Shown: piece after piece, positions 47,176 to 58,156 of the stretch
Layout of the letters: each line of letters begins with the position of its first letter
How positions within the stretch are numbered: position 1 is the stretch's first letter
Assembly (NCBI GenBank): GCA_033064195.1
Contig: JARBJD010000020.1
Location: 417,179 to 481,178 of the forward strand
Direction: 5' to 3'
Length of the DNA stretch: 64,000 nucleotides
Source: Blattamonas nauphoetae
Lineage: Eukaryota > Preaxostyla > Oxymonadida
Program-made: the position numbers and the translations under genes
The notes under the pieces: model-generated
What the model saw: only the letters and a program-made list of their open reading frames with translations
Database searches by the model: none
What the model was told of the DNA's origin: nothing

Positions 47176-48070
47176 TTTTTTTTTCATTTTTTTCAGACAT
47201 CAAATATTCTCTCTGTTTTCAATCTTTTTTCTGCTGAAACTGTTCACAAAGACTCTACGAGGAACAAAGCGTTGCTTATGAGCGTGCGATCACGATCCTG
47301 CTTTGGTTTTCAAAGTCAGGCATTATTCCACAAAATAACTCAACACACAACATAAAAATGAAATGTTGGATGAACTGTCGATCACACTTTCACTGATCCA
47401 AACGACTGAAGTAGTGATTGTGGTGATATCGCCTGGAGGGAGTGATGCGACTCTTGTTCGTGTGACAGGAGGAAAAGTTGAAATGACAGATGTGTGATCG
47501 AATCAGGGATGAAAGAGAGCACGAATTTGGTTGATATTGTGGGAGGGAAAGAGCGTGGACACCCTTCGAGTGGAGAGTGGGATTGCGTTGAACTCTTCCA
47601 TTGAGTGGATGTCGATGGGAAGGGTGAATGTGTCTGAAGTGTGGCATCGGGAACGTCAGCTCGACTGATGGATGTCACTCTCTCACACATCTCCTTTTCT
47701 TCCTCTCCTTTCCTCTTCTCCTCACTCGATTCGTGCTCACTCTTCAATGTGTCCATCACCGACTTCTCCTCAGGCGTGCTGGTTGAAGTGACAGATGTGA
47801 AATCGCTCCTCTTGAAAACATGTCAGTTCTCAGTATCGACGAAATTGACATCTGAACAAAATGAGGAAGCATCACACATTTGTTCCTGGATGTATTCTTC
47901 CATCACTCTCACAAATTGTTCGTCAACATTCCATTCAGTCGAAATAAAGCATCATCCGATTGGAGCTGTGTCGATGGTTGGAGGCGAATTGACACTGATC
48001 TCTTGCACTTTCTCGACAACTCACCTTCGAACATTGACTTCCCTTCGCTTCGTCGGAATGTGTTGTGTTC

Positions 48071-49340
48071 ATAGTGGTGTTAGAAACCCGCCCGCGTTCA
48101 GAAACCCGCAACCGGTGTCCAAAAAACCGCAACCGAACGATCTTCATCATACTCTCACTCTTTCATCATTTATTCACATTATCCTCTATTTTTCTCACAT
48201 TTTTGAAAAAATCTATCGAAAAAAATCGTGAAGTGACGCAATTGAAACTGATCTTTCTCGAGACTCGGCATTGTCATCATATCCCTCCTCGTTTGTATTT
48301 TCTTGTTGAATCGGTTGTTGTGAACGTCAAATGAACGTTGGATCGGTGGTTTGACTTCATGAAACTTTGATTCAAAGGAAGATCGGAAGAGAAGAAACTG
48401 AACCATTGCAATCTTGCCCTCCTGATGTCAGTGTCAGTTTGATCCTTGTTTTTATTTCCTCCTCCGGATGTTCTGAATATCAGAGCTTCTCTTGTGTGAG
48501 TTTTACAGATTGCAAGACATCTAACTGAACAAATGATGATAAAGTTGATAGTGGTCGGATAAACCCGTTAACTCCGATAAACCCGTTAAAACATCCCCCA
48601 TTTCACATATATCATCTCTTTCACACGACTCATCAGTTGTACCTGTAAGAAAACCCTAGTGAGAATTCTGGAAGGAATTGTGACTCTTTCAGAGATTGGA
48701 TCAAAGACAATGGGTCTATTCAAATGGATGAAATGTCAACGACGACACAGCGCAAGTTATTCTGACCATGAAAAGCTCGACTCGCAACACATGATCCCTC
48801 TAGTTCTCGGAAATAGATTTGTTCAACTTCGTTCAAAAAACAACGTTCACTTTTCGCTTTGCATTTCACAATCATTCTTTCATGAAGAACTCTAGTTTTA
48901 AAAAAAATGAGGAAATGCATGAATGTGAAGTGGAAGGAGAATTAAGATGAAGAGGGGAGACTGTTTCGTCCCTTTGGAAGGGTTAACGGGTTTATCCGCT
49001 CTAACGGGTTTGTCCGGGTACTATGAGAACGACAGAATCTCAAGAAGTATGGTCGAGTGAAATTGATGAAGCGTTGGAATTGTGTATTGAAACAAGTTCT
49101 TTGGTTGACTGTCATATCTCGAGTCCTGGCTAGTGAAACATCGATTTCGGTTTGAATCTTGACCCATTGATTTCAATGTCGCATTTCACAGACGTGTTTT
49201 TCTTCTTCACTTTTTCCAGAAAACTTCTCAAGACTCTCAGTTGAGACAATTAGAAATGAATGATCAATCAAAAATGAAGTGGCGGATTTATCACGCTGGT
49301 TGCGGGTTTATGGACCAGAGCGGGTTTCTAACACCACTAT
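48071..49340. mobile_element. ATAG-tipped TIR element (outer) nested in the receptor cargo
   Basis: Left tip ATAGTGGTGTTAGAAACCCG and its inverse at 49320-49340 define a 1,270-bp element. About 43 bp of each end match, and each end holds at least two AAACCCGC motifs. If the target is TA, the flanking bases would be A and T. The interior has no recognisable gene. Bringing the flanks 48070 and 49341 together restores a receptor reading frame. Confidence 0.8.
48548..49024. mobile_element. ATAG-tipped TIR element (inner), nested in 48071-49340
   Basis: A 477-bp element with ~48-bp inverted ends starting ATAGTGGTCGGATAAACCCG on the left and ATAGTACCCGGACAAACCCG on the right (inverted). Each end has two AAACCCGTTA-type motifs. 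It shares its tip layout with 48071-49340 and 60567-63627 but differs in sequence, so the three belong to one broad family with distinct subtypes. Confidence 0.8.
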
Positions 49341-50326
49341 CAGATGGGAAAGTGTCGATTGTGCTGTTTGGAGCGAGTGGAAAGACAGAGTCGTTCTCGC
49401 TAACAGGATTGAAAGGGAACATGTCGACGTCGACAAAGGAAGAAGGACGAAGAGATGCCAAAAGCAATGAGTGAGCTGGACGAATGCCAAATCGACGTGA
49501 AAGAAGAGGAACTTGAGAACCATTCCACGGCTCTACAAGTCTTCAGCACATCCGATGGGACGCTCCATCCAAACTCGTTCAACATGATCAGCAACGGCAT
49601 TTCCCAGGACCAACTGCCATTCATGTCATTCCCACAACCGTTCGTGGCGCATGTGGAAGTGTTGAAATGCGAAGGCGAGCCAGCTGTAGTTCGTGTTCTT
49701 GCGAACAGAACACTGTACTCTGCTCTGCACGTTAAGAAGAGATGTGATCTGCCGAATATGGAGATCCGATGACAGATGGTGGCTGGACTGGATCGCCTCG
49801 TCCAACACAATTCGTTTAGCGACGTCCTCACCCAACTCTCGTCGCACTGGATCCTCGTTGACTCTTCTGGCTCAATCTGCCTCAAACTGGATCAGAACTT
49901 GAACGAGACGGGCTTGACAACTCAGCAACTTGCCAATCGGAAGAAGATGCGAGAAGAAGACCGTCGTTGGAGTGTGCCTGAACAGATTGAAGAAGAGGAC
50001 AGAAGTCACAAGAAGGACGAGAAAGAACTACAAGCAGTTCCTATTGATGCTCAGAAGACCGTCAGTTTTTAGGCTTGGCCTGGTGTTGTGGGACCTGGGT
50101 CTGTGAAAATGTGATCGACAGTTCATCCAACATTTCATTTTTATGTTGTGTGTTGAGTTATTTTGTGGAATAATGCCTGACTTTGAAAACCAAAGCAGGA
50201 TCGTGATCGCACGCTCATAAGCAACGCTTTGTTCCTCGTAGAGTCTTTGTGAACAGTTTCAGCAGAAAAAAGATTGAAAACAGAGAGAATATTTGATGTC
50301 TGAAAAAAATGAAAAAAAAAGGAAAA

Positions 50327-50396
50327 AAAAGTCGATGACAGGAATCGAACCCGGGTCCGCCGCCTCAAAGTCCAACGTACTTACCGCTGAACCAAA
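50327..50396 (-). ncRNA. tRNA-like Pol III module in the right arm
   Basis: Inverted copy of the left-arm module, with B box at 50341-50351 and A box at 50384-50394 on the minus strand, followed by the same T-run (50315-50330). Transcripts from both copies would run inward, towards the cargo. Confidence 0.6.
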
Positions 50397-50442
50397 CATG
50401 TTCAAAATTATGTTCTTCTTCAACCCTTATGGTATATGACAT

Positions 50443-50576
50443 TCTTCCCCTGTGGCCCGAGATTTTCCCCTGTGATTGAGATTTTCCCCTGTATTCGAGA
50501 TTTTCCCCTGTGTTCGAGATTCTCCCCTGTGATGGAGATTTTCCCCTGGGATCGAGTTTTTCCCCTGAAAATTGAG
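50443..50576 (-). repeat. Mirror copy of the seven-unit 19-bp array
   Basis: The inverted counterpart near the right tip keeps the same number of units and the same core, but several spacers differ from the left copy (for example GAACA and GAATA in place of AGTCG and AGTCA). Cores are therefore better conserved than spacers between arms. Confidence 0.9.
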
Positions 50577-51096
50577 GTACCCAACAACGCGCAGCAGCTC
50601 GGAAGCCGCTTCTGAGACAGACCAATCGTGACAAGCGATTGACATTTGCGATTGAACATAGGAGCTGGGGGTTAGAAGAATGGAAAAGGATATTGTGGAC
50701 TGACGAAAATATTGTTGGTCTGGAGGCTAGATGATGAAAAGTTGAATCCACAATGTGTCCTGACCAAAGAGCAATACCTGAAAATACTGAAACAAACGCT
50801 TTTGGACAATTTGAATCACTGTTGCGCGAAACCATTTATTTCCTAGCGTGACAACAGCCCCATCCACACTGCAGATGTTGTCACCGAATGGCTGGAGAGG
50901 ACTGAAATCGAGACAATGCAATGGCCTCCTCAGAGTCCTCACCTCAATCCGATTGAGAACATCTGTCAGAAACGAAAGAATCGAGTTCGATAAAAGTGTC
51001 AAAACATGGATTTTGTTTTCATTCCTACATGGAGAGCTTTTGCTCAGCAGGAGATGGAGGAGAAAACATATGAAACGGATTGGAGACGAATTGTGA

Positions 51097-52642
51097 GTGG
51101 ATCTCCACACATACCTGATTCTGGTGCAAAAAAAGAAGAAAATGAAATGTGAACTGGAGAAAATACTTCAGAGATGTCATAAATGGAGGAAGCTCAAAAA
51201 AACAAAAAAAAAGTCAACATAGGCAGGAATGCGTTGGGTGTCAAAGTGAATGGGGATACAATTGTCCACCATGGATGAGTTGGTCGATACATCTTTGGAT
51301 GCGATTGAGAGAGAAATGGGTAGATACACATGAGATTTGATGGATAATCCTTTGGAAAAGCAAGCGTCCATTTCTCCAAACATTCTTTTCGATATAATTT
51401 GAGCTGGAAACAGAAGAAGACGATAGAACGATCACGATCTCGGACATGAGCATTGGACATGATGGAATTGAAGGTACGATCTGTTGACAACTCATAAAAA
51501 GGGTGAAAGAGATGGTGATTAAGAATGAAAAGAAAGGAGGAATGTTGAAAGTGACCAATGAGTGAGTGAAATGAATAGACTCGCGTTCTCTCGTGAGATC
51601 CTTCTCAATTTCAACGAACATTCTTCAACCTGCATCCTGCCGGTTGTTTCATCCTCTCGAGTCATATAGTCTGGATTTAACTCCATTTTTCATGTTTTGA
51701 GTCGCAGATCAAGGTTCTTTGTGACAAGACTGGGACGTTTTTGGAGTTCATCCGCTGAAAGAGCACACAATGGAAAAAGCTACTCAATTTGTATATTGGA
51801 TGACTATTCGCACATCTCCTACAAGAGAACTACACGTTTTGATAAGTTTTCTCGTTTTCAGTTTTTTCAATCATGATAGGTTGAATCTATCAGCGTTGAA
51901 GAACTCAGGATTTCTTGACAAACCAGCGGTCGGTCTTGTCGCTCTGGAAGAGGATATGGGGATTCGGAAGAATTGTATGACCCGATTTCGTTCTCAACAA
52001 GAGGGAGTATCTCAGATTTCGAAAGCAAACCATCTTAGAATACTGGTTGAGGACACTCATCACAACCTCTTGGACAAGACTGTCTCGAAACGAACACCAT
52101 TCGTATCACAGTCACAGGCGAGATGTGGCATTTTTCGGGCAAAGCACGAGGGCTCAGACAATATTTGACGACTCTTTGGGGAGAGAGAGGAAAATGAAGA
52201 ATCTGACGCATTGATGAGCTGGAACCGACCTTTTACTGACCCAATCAAACAGAAAACATTTTTCAAACAACAGGTGACGACTCTCCAACCCGCAACTTTG
52301 GTCGATGAAGTGGAGAAAAATATGAAACAATTTTCATTCCACAATTCAATTCTGCCCATACACCAGTTGCTGTGCTCAACTGCATTCTCGACACTCTTCA
52401 TGAGGAACACTACACAGGATTGAGCGATGTTCAGATATGGGTAGATGCTTGTCCACAATTTGTGTCGTTACCATTTGGCTCAACGCCGTGATATCAATTT
52501 CCTCTCTTCATGCAACTCGAAATGCAGTGAATCGATATTGGGATGGACACGGGAAATCAGATAGAAACAGATGGCAAGATACAAACTGTCCCCAGTATCG
52601 TGTGGCAAAGTGATCATCACAATGTATTACCAATATCCCTGA
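51097..52642. other. Unrecognised short frames, probably decayed
   Basis: The tail of the Tc1 relic is followed by short frames on both strands (for example 51770-52168 plus and 52060-52458 minus). None matches a family I know and no element ends were found. Confidence 0.4.
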
Positions 52643-54044
52643 AGATGGATTCTTCTTCTCTCTTCTCATTCCAGCAACACGGGCGCAGCTCGAATCAAAT
52701 GATCAAGAAATACAGGTTGAAAACAACCAACCAACTCAACCAGAACCAATCGATCCCACCATCGAGGCCGCACCAATCCGAAGAAGAGCTTGCCGACTCT
52801 GTGGCAAGCCCTTCGCAACGTATTATCGCGTGCACAGGCACGAAAAGACCTGTCGCTTCAACCCGGCAAAACGAGCTCAAACGGCGCCAGAGCCAAGGCG
52901 CCACAGTCGCAACTCGGAAGGAAAGAAAGTGGCAGCGAAAGCGAAGAAACCAACCGAAAAGCCAATCATCATTCATTTTGATGATTCGTCTTAAAACCTT
53001 CCAATTATCGTATTATCATCTCTCTCACAACTTCAGGAACAGTTGATCCAGCTGAATTCTGTTCGGTCCTGCTCGCCCGTTCGTAGTGCTTGGTCCGAAA
53101 CGAGAGTAAAACACTTTCACTGTTCCGCTCGTCTTTCCTTCAATGCAGCTCGCACACTATGTGACGTCCGCGGGTGTTGGTGTGGGACTTGTTGTTCTTG
53201 AATGGGATAAATTGAGTAATAATGAAAGAGGAAAAAAAATGTTGGAAAATCAAAAGTCTGTGTTGTTGACAAGCGATAGACAGTTGGTCATTGATCTCTC
53301 GCCCATATCCATGGTTAAACAATTATCTATTTTGGAAAAAAGGTCACTATTTTCTATGAAAGGAATACTTCACGATGTCATCATCACAATTTTTCACCAA
53401 TTCTCCTGAAGAAGGATTCTTCTTCTCTCTTCTCAGTCCAGTAGCACAGGCGCCACCAGAGATAACCAGACAAGAAAATAATCCGGAAGTCAAGGAGGCC
53501 TCCCAAGTCGAGGCAAGTCAGGAGAGCGCTCGAAACTCAGTTTGTTTTGATTTTGGAACTTCCAGTCTGTCAGGTGGGGAGGAAAAAAGGGGGTTCGTTA
53601 TCAGATCCTTCTGAGTGATGAAATGTATACAGAAATCTAAAACAAACAGAGGAACCGGAGCAACTCTTTTTCTCAATCCTTCCCCTACCCGTTCCAGTTC
53701 TACAGGAAGCAAGTCAGCCCAGAAATCAAGAAGAAAGTTCGCAAGCTCCAGCTTCCCCTCCAGTGAAAAAATGCAAGCACAAATCAAAATGATGGCAGAT
53801 GAAGATTAGAAAAACTCAGATGGATAAGCATCTTTTCATGATACGCAAGTTATTAGAGGAAGAATGCGAACCAACTTTGGACTGTCGTTTCTGCCGCTGG
53901 TTCTGCAGCACGACATACAAAAGGGAGCGTCACGAAAAGCCGTGCAAGCAAAACCCGACGACTGAAAAGTTCAAGCTGAACAAACAACGCAAGAAAAAGT
54001 ATGAAGAGGACGAACACAAAAAGGCAAAAAAAAACCACAAATGA
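52643..54044 (+). pseudogene. Tandem diverged copies of a Zn-finger-like frame
   Basis: Three segments begin with a similar phrase: EDGFFFSLLIPATRAQ (near 52643), EEGFFFSLLSPVAQAP (53408) and EEPEQLFFSILPLPVP (53654). The first continues to RRRACRLCGKPFATYYRVHR and HEKTCRFNPAKR, and the last to CRFCRWFCSTTYKRERHEKP; both are C-x2-C-x8-9-H-x4-C patterns followed by lysine-rich tails. Stops separate the copies. It looks like a locally duplicated and decayed small gene encoding a zinc-binding protein. Origin (host or transposon) is unclear. Confidence 0.5.
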
Positions 54045-54676
54045 AGCGAAAAATGATCAAGGACGATGACTCTTCCTCTCACTAAACTTTTGTCCCTTAT
54101 CTTTTCTTCCCATCTATCCCTTTATATGGTTGATCTACATGATTGTCTAAAATGAACAAGGAGAGCTTGATGGAAAGAAGGTGGTCGAGGAGATCTCTTC
54201 AATAAAAGTGATGTTTTTGTTTTTAGGCCATCTTCACACAACGAAAAATCGTGATAAAAACATTTATTCTACCATTGAAAAAGAATCCACGAAAACAAGT
54301 GTGTTTCAACAATCAAACACTCACAAATTTAGGGATATAGCATCAAATTGACCCAGACCAAGTTTTCCAGACCCGCAAAAAGCATGAAAAAAGAATCAAG
54401 AAACAGACCAAACAATAATCAGATGATCCTAGACACGTAAAAATAGACTCGTCTTCACTAACAATCTCCAATCATGGAAAAAATATCTGAAACGAGCTTT
54501 TTCACACCAAAGCAACGTTGAACTCATCACAATTGTGGCCAGTCATTGTTTCTGGAGAATAATTGAATCACAATTTCTCAGACATTGGTAGATTAGATCA
54601 GGTTTTACTTTTGACAATTGCGAAAAACAGGATCATCGTGAACTTTTTTTCATTAAAGGCAATTTCCAGTTTTGAT
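54045..54676. other. No recognisable gene
   Basis: AT-rich spacer up to the left TSD of the next element. No frame or repeat was recognised. Confidence 0.45.
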
Positions 54677-57229
54677 AGCACGTTCTATACTGGCGTGACC
54701 GGGGTGACCGGGTCACTTTTGGCCAAAAAGTGGTGACGGTCAGTGACCGGGAGTATTCAAAATATGGGTGAGATCTGATCTAGCTTTCCACGACGATCTC
54801 CGGAATTAACTTTCAACGACACGATATTCAGTGATTGAAGATAATATGAGGAAAATTACATTTCTATCTCCCACAACCTACGAAAGAGGAGCCGGACTCT
54901 CCTATTTATCGAGATCGTCCTGAGAAGAAAAAGACTGGTTTGATCGAGGAAGTCTTTCGAAAGTTGGCAAGAATAGATAGATGAGTCTCTGAAAATACTT
55001 TAATCGAATCTATCTAGTGAAATGGTCACCTTTACCTCTTGAAAAACAGGTTCAATCCTCTTCTCATCCCTTTCTTCCGAATTCTCCCTCCTCATTCCCT
55101 CTTTAGTCATTCTGAGTCTTGTATCCGAACAGAGCCGCTCTCCTCTCCCTCTTCTTTCTTCTCTCCTTCGTTCCTTTCCTCGTTGTATTCTTCTTCATCG
55201 CCATCAGAACACTCCTTCTCAAACTCCCGCGTATTCACTTGTTCCTCGTTGGATGTGGGATCGTTTTCGTTTTCTTCATGTTCGCTCTCTTCTGTGTCTC
55301 TTTCTTTCTCCTCTTCTGTTTCTTTTTTCGGTGTCTTTCTCTTTCTCTTCTCCTTCATTCTCTTCTTCCCCATTCTCCAAGTCTCGTTCCTTCACTTCCT
55401 GTTCATTCATGTTCTCTTCTTCTCCAATCTCTCCTTCCCTTTCTTCCTCTTTTTCCTCGTTCTCCTCTTCAGCGTCATCTTGATCTGGTTGCGAATCGTC
55501 TATCAGGAGCGGTTCTTTGTTTTCTTCATTATCCTCCAAATCGGAAGTATCAGCCTTCTGATCATCATTATTTTCGTTTTCTTCCCCATTGGGGTCAGTT
55601 CCATCGTTCTGGGTGGAGAGAGGAAACGAACAAGTTTTGATCTCACCCTCCTCATCGCTTCCAACTTCACCGTTTTATTCCTCCGCTAACTCATTCTTAT
55701 CACTTCCTGATCAGATACTTCGCTTTGTCCTTTCCTCACATCGTCCTTTTCACCAACATCTTGATTGGCAGGATCGGGTGATGGGATATCATCTGGTTGG
55801 TTGTCTTCGTCCTTCATGTCTACTTCAAGGTCTGAAATTTCCTCATTTTCATCGTTATCTGCACCTCCATCGGTCTTATCCTTTTCTGATTCTTCGGCCT
55901 TTCCATCACCAAACTCATCTGACACTTCCCGTGCAAATGTGCGTGTGTGAAGCACCTCGTCAGCTTCCGCATCCTCCTCTTCATCGATATTCACATCAGC
56001 TTCAATTTCATCTTCTTTTATTGCCTCTTCATCGCGGTCAGATCTGTCGTTTGGCTCATCTGGTTCCTCACCGTCACATTCTTCTTCTCCTTCACTGTTC
56101 TTCTGAGTCTCCGTTTAGCCATTCACTTCAGCATCCACGTCATATTGTTCGTCATTTCCATCCTCATCTGCTTCTCCTTCAGCATCATTGATTTGCTCCT
56201 CCATTTCTTTCCCTTCCTCATCATCTTCAGGTTCATCAGCGTTGATTGTTCCGTCAAGTTCATCTGCATGTTCTTCGGCACGAGTGTCGTTGTGATCGTC
56301 GTTGTCGACGTCGATCGGTTTCGACGATTCATCTTGCGCTTGTTCCCCTTCCGATCCTTCATCGAATTATTCGTCATATCCACCTTCCTGCTCCTCATCT
56401 TCACCATTTGCTTGTCCTCCGTTGGATATTTCCATGTTTTCGTCATCATTACCTTCTGCTTCATCGACGGATCTGCATCGACTTCTTCATCTTCTTCTTC
56501 GTCTCCATTTTGATCCTCCTCCAATTCTCCCCGATCAGACTCCTTCACTTCGCTTTCAAGTCGTTCTTCTCCCAGTTCTTCATTTTCACTTTCAGCGTCC
56601 AACCATCTTTCTCCTCGTCTGGTTCATTGTCTTCTTCTTCAGCACCATCCTGTTTCTCCACTTCTCCAGCATCTTCTTCTGCATCCGCATCGTCTTCGGA
56701 CAGCCCTTCCTCTAACTGATCATCGTACACGATGTCTTCATTCTCTTCGTTCTTTTCTTCCGCTTGTTCCTCGTTGTTGTCTTCTTCGCAGTCTCAGCTT
56801 GCATATTCATCTTCGATCTGACCAGAAGTGTTGTCTAAATCTACAGTCATCCACAATTGATGGATTAGTGAAGAGAGGAGATTAACACTGGGATCAAGAC
56901 GAAAGAACTGAAAAGAGATGGTAAAAAAGAATTCAGGACATGATGAAACGGCGGGGAAGATGACAAGACAGGTGAAGCACACCTTGTTGATGAGTTGTTG
57001 GCATCATGGAAGATTTTGGACATGGGCGAACGTCGACTCTGGGGAGATCACTTCCGTTTTGAACTTTCTGAGAGATTCATCTTCTTATCCATAATTTAGT
57101 GTCGATTAAGATATTGTAGTAATGCTTTCAACCATATTTCTGAGTGAAGTTTTGATCTGACCCTTTGAAGAAAAGGGTGGTGACACTGACCGAGCCAAAA
57201 GGTTCGGTCACGCCAGTATAGCACGTTCT
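54677..57229. mobile_element. TIR element with 10-bp TSD AGCACGTTCT carrying an acidic gene fragment
   Basis: Direct repeats AGCACGTTCT at 54677-54686 and 57220-57229 flank an element of 2,533 bp (54687-57219). The tips are ATACTGGCGTGACCG and its inverse, and GTGACCGG-type motifs recur just inside the left end. A 9-10-bp TSD is typical of Mutator-like elements. No transposase was recognised. The interior is filled by a very acidic minus-strand coding fragment. Confidence 0.88.
55080..56990 (-). pseudogene. Acidic (Glu/Asp-rich) coding fragment inside the 10-bp-TSD element
   Basis: Read on the minus strand, successive frames give LWMTVDLDNTSGQIEDEYAS, then EEGLSEDDADAEEDAGEVEK, ADPSMKQKVMMTKTWKYP, MNIDEEEDAEADEVLHTRTF and MEDNEENKEPLLIDDSQPDQ. 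Frame changes and stops separate them. The composition is that of one long acidic linker, as found in midasin, nucleolar proteins or histone chaperones, but no defining domain is present, so I name no parent. The fragment fills most of the element. Confidence 0.6.
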
Positions 57230-57410
57230 TGAAACAATCACTTTTATCAGACAGAAAACTACCGAAATAATTCAATTTTTGATGGCTCGAAACTGACTCA
57301 ATGCGAGAAACATGATTTGGGTCGATCACACCTGTTCACAGAACAACTGACAAGTTCAAGTCATATCAATAACATCATGTATACTGACCATATATTTGGA
57401 CACGAAATGA

Positions 57411-58075
57411 TTGAAGGATCGAATGAAGAAAAGATACAGACAGAACAGTACAAAATCGCGAAATGACTCATGGTCCACAAGAATGGTTTTGTCCGTCAAT
57501 CCTGGTTCAGTTGCAGTATCCTCTTCTGATCTCGCCTGCCAGCCTCCAATTCCACTCACTGGCCTCCACTCCCAGCTTCACACACTGATCCAGCTTGGAT
57601 CTTCAGACCCTCCCCTGCGAGTGAGGACAGAACCAGTGGATGTGTGTCAATTTGTTGGATTCCACTCGATTGCTGCTCTTCAGACTTTTGTTCGTCGCGT
57701 TCTCTCCTTTGCTTCTCTCTCACTTTCATTTTCTTTCTTCTTCACATCGCCCTTCAGCTTGTCCACCTCTTCCGACTTCTTCTTCATTCCTTCGTCACAA
57801 CGCCTCTCCATCTCCTCCATCGCTCATCTCTCCCCACCCACATCAACCCATCCACTCACACTTCCCTCTTTCCTCAAGTCAGTTCATGTGCAAAGTGCCG
57901 AATCAGTCTCCCTCCAACTTGTGCTGAAATGTTCCTCCTCATTCACCTGACTTATAACAAGAAATGTGGAGTTTTCTGCGTTTGAGATGATCGAACAGCG
58001 GGATATTGTGAAGCTGGATGAAGACAAGGATCCAACACTTCCGCTGACTTTCCAAGTTGCGAGTGATTCTTGAAT
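57411..58075 (+). pseudogene. Host-like gene fragment, unrecognised
   Basis: A frame with VLSVNPGSVAVSSSDLACQP and LHSQLHTLIQLGSSDPPLRV (57483-57690) can be joined by a plausible intron (about 57692-57875) to SAESVSLQLVLKCSSSFT. The same frame then crosses a TGA and continues as LITRNVEFSAFEMIEQRDIV to 58072. The beta-rich look suggests an adaptor or trafficking protein, but I do not recognise it. The in-frame stop suggests decay, unless a short intron was missed. Confidence 0.4.
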
Positions 58076-58156
58076 CCTGTTTGTGTAATATAAAACGTAG
58101 CTCAACCGTAATCTTGATCCTGCTGTCGATTCAATCGAAGCATTTGTCGAAATGTT

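Larger units (their letters stand above)
47641..50072 (+). pseudogene. Receptor/pseudokinase fragment carried inside the TIR element
   Basis: 47641-48070 reads as receptor ectodomain with beta-helix character (VTLSHISFSSSPFLFSSLDS; LISCTFSTTHLRTL). After a nested insertion (48071-49340) it continues as SDGKVSIVLFGASGKTESF. Then, at 49500-50072, come pieces of the cytoplasmic kinase-like domain: LHPNSFNMISNGISQDQLPF, LDRLVQHNSFSDVLTQLSSH, WILVDSSGSICLKLD and RRWSVPEQI, the last in place of RWxAPE. The order matches the receptor at 0.3-8.8 kb, but the membrane segment is missing and frames shift. It is a shortened, dead copy lying wholly between the inverted arms. Confidence 0.75.
46905..50591. 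mobile_element. Mutator-like TIR element with 9-bp TSD AACAACGCG carrying a receptor pseudogene
   Basis: Direct repeats AACAACGCG at 46905-46913 and 50583-50591 flank 46914-50582 (3,669 bp). Tips read GGGTGTCTCAATTT and, inverted, GGGTACCTCAATTT. The inverted arms are about 480 bp (46914-47393 and 50104-50582). Each arm has a seven-unit 19-bp repeat array, a tRNA-like module and a conserved inner segment that even keeps the same 75-codon frame in both copies. No transposase was seen. Cargo between the arms is a fragment of the receptor/pseudokinase family, itself hit by two nested elements. Long TIRs, a 9-bp TSD and a gene-fragment load resemble Pack-MULEs. Confidence 0.88.
46823..51096 (+). 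pseudogene. Tc1-like transposase relic split by a 3.7-kb element
   Basis: The left part ends at 46913 with FDQRAGMKQR in frame. After the element and its second TSD copy, the right part reads AAARKPLLRQTNRDKRLTFA, then WGLEEWKRILWTDENIVGL, and further on DNSPIHTADVVTEWLER and ETMQWPPQSPHLNPIENICQ. These are the hallmark Tc1 motifs, including the second catalytic Asp and the PQSPxLNPIE signature. Removing 46914-50591 restores one reading frame across the junction, which fixes the element ends. Elsewhere the relic has stops, so it was already or later became dead. It is a plain DNA transposon remnant. Confidence 0.82.

Noticed and set aside
48548-49024. Telomere-like repeats from AAACCCG motifs
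   Set aside because: The motifs are few, not in long tandem, and lie at both inverted ends of short elements, so they are TIR motifs.
55039-55689. Plus-strand Ser/Phe-rich protein of 216 residues
   Set aside because: It is the antisense shadow of the acidic minus-strand fragment; its TC-rich codons mirror GAA/GAG runs.
54687-57219. Calling the acidic fragment midasin
   Set aside because: Acidic composition alone is not diagnostic; no AAA or MIDAS motif was seen.
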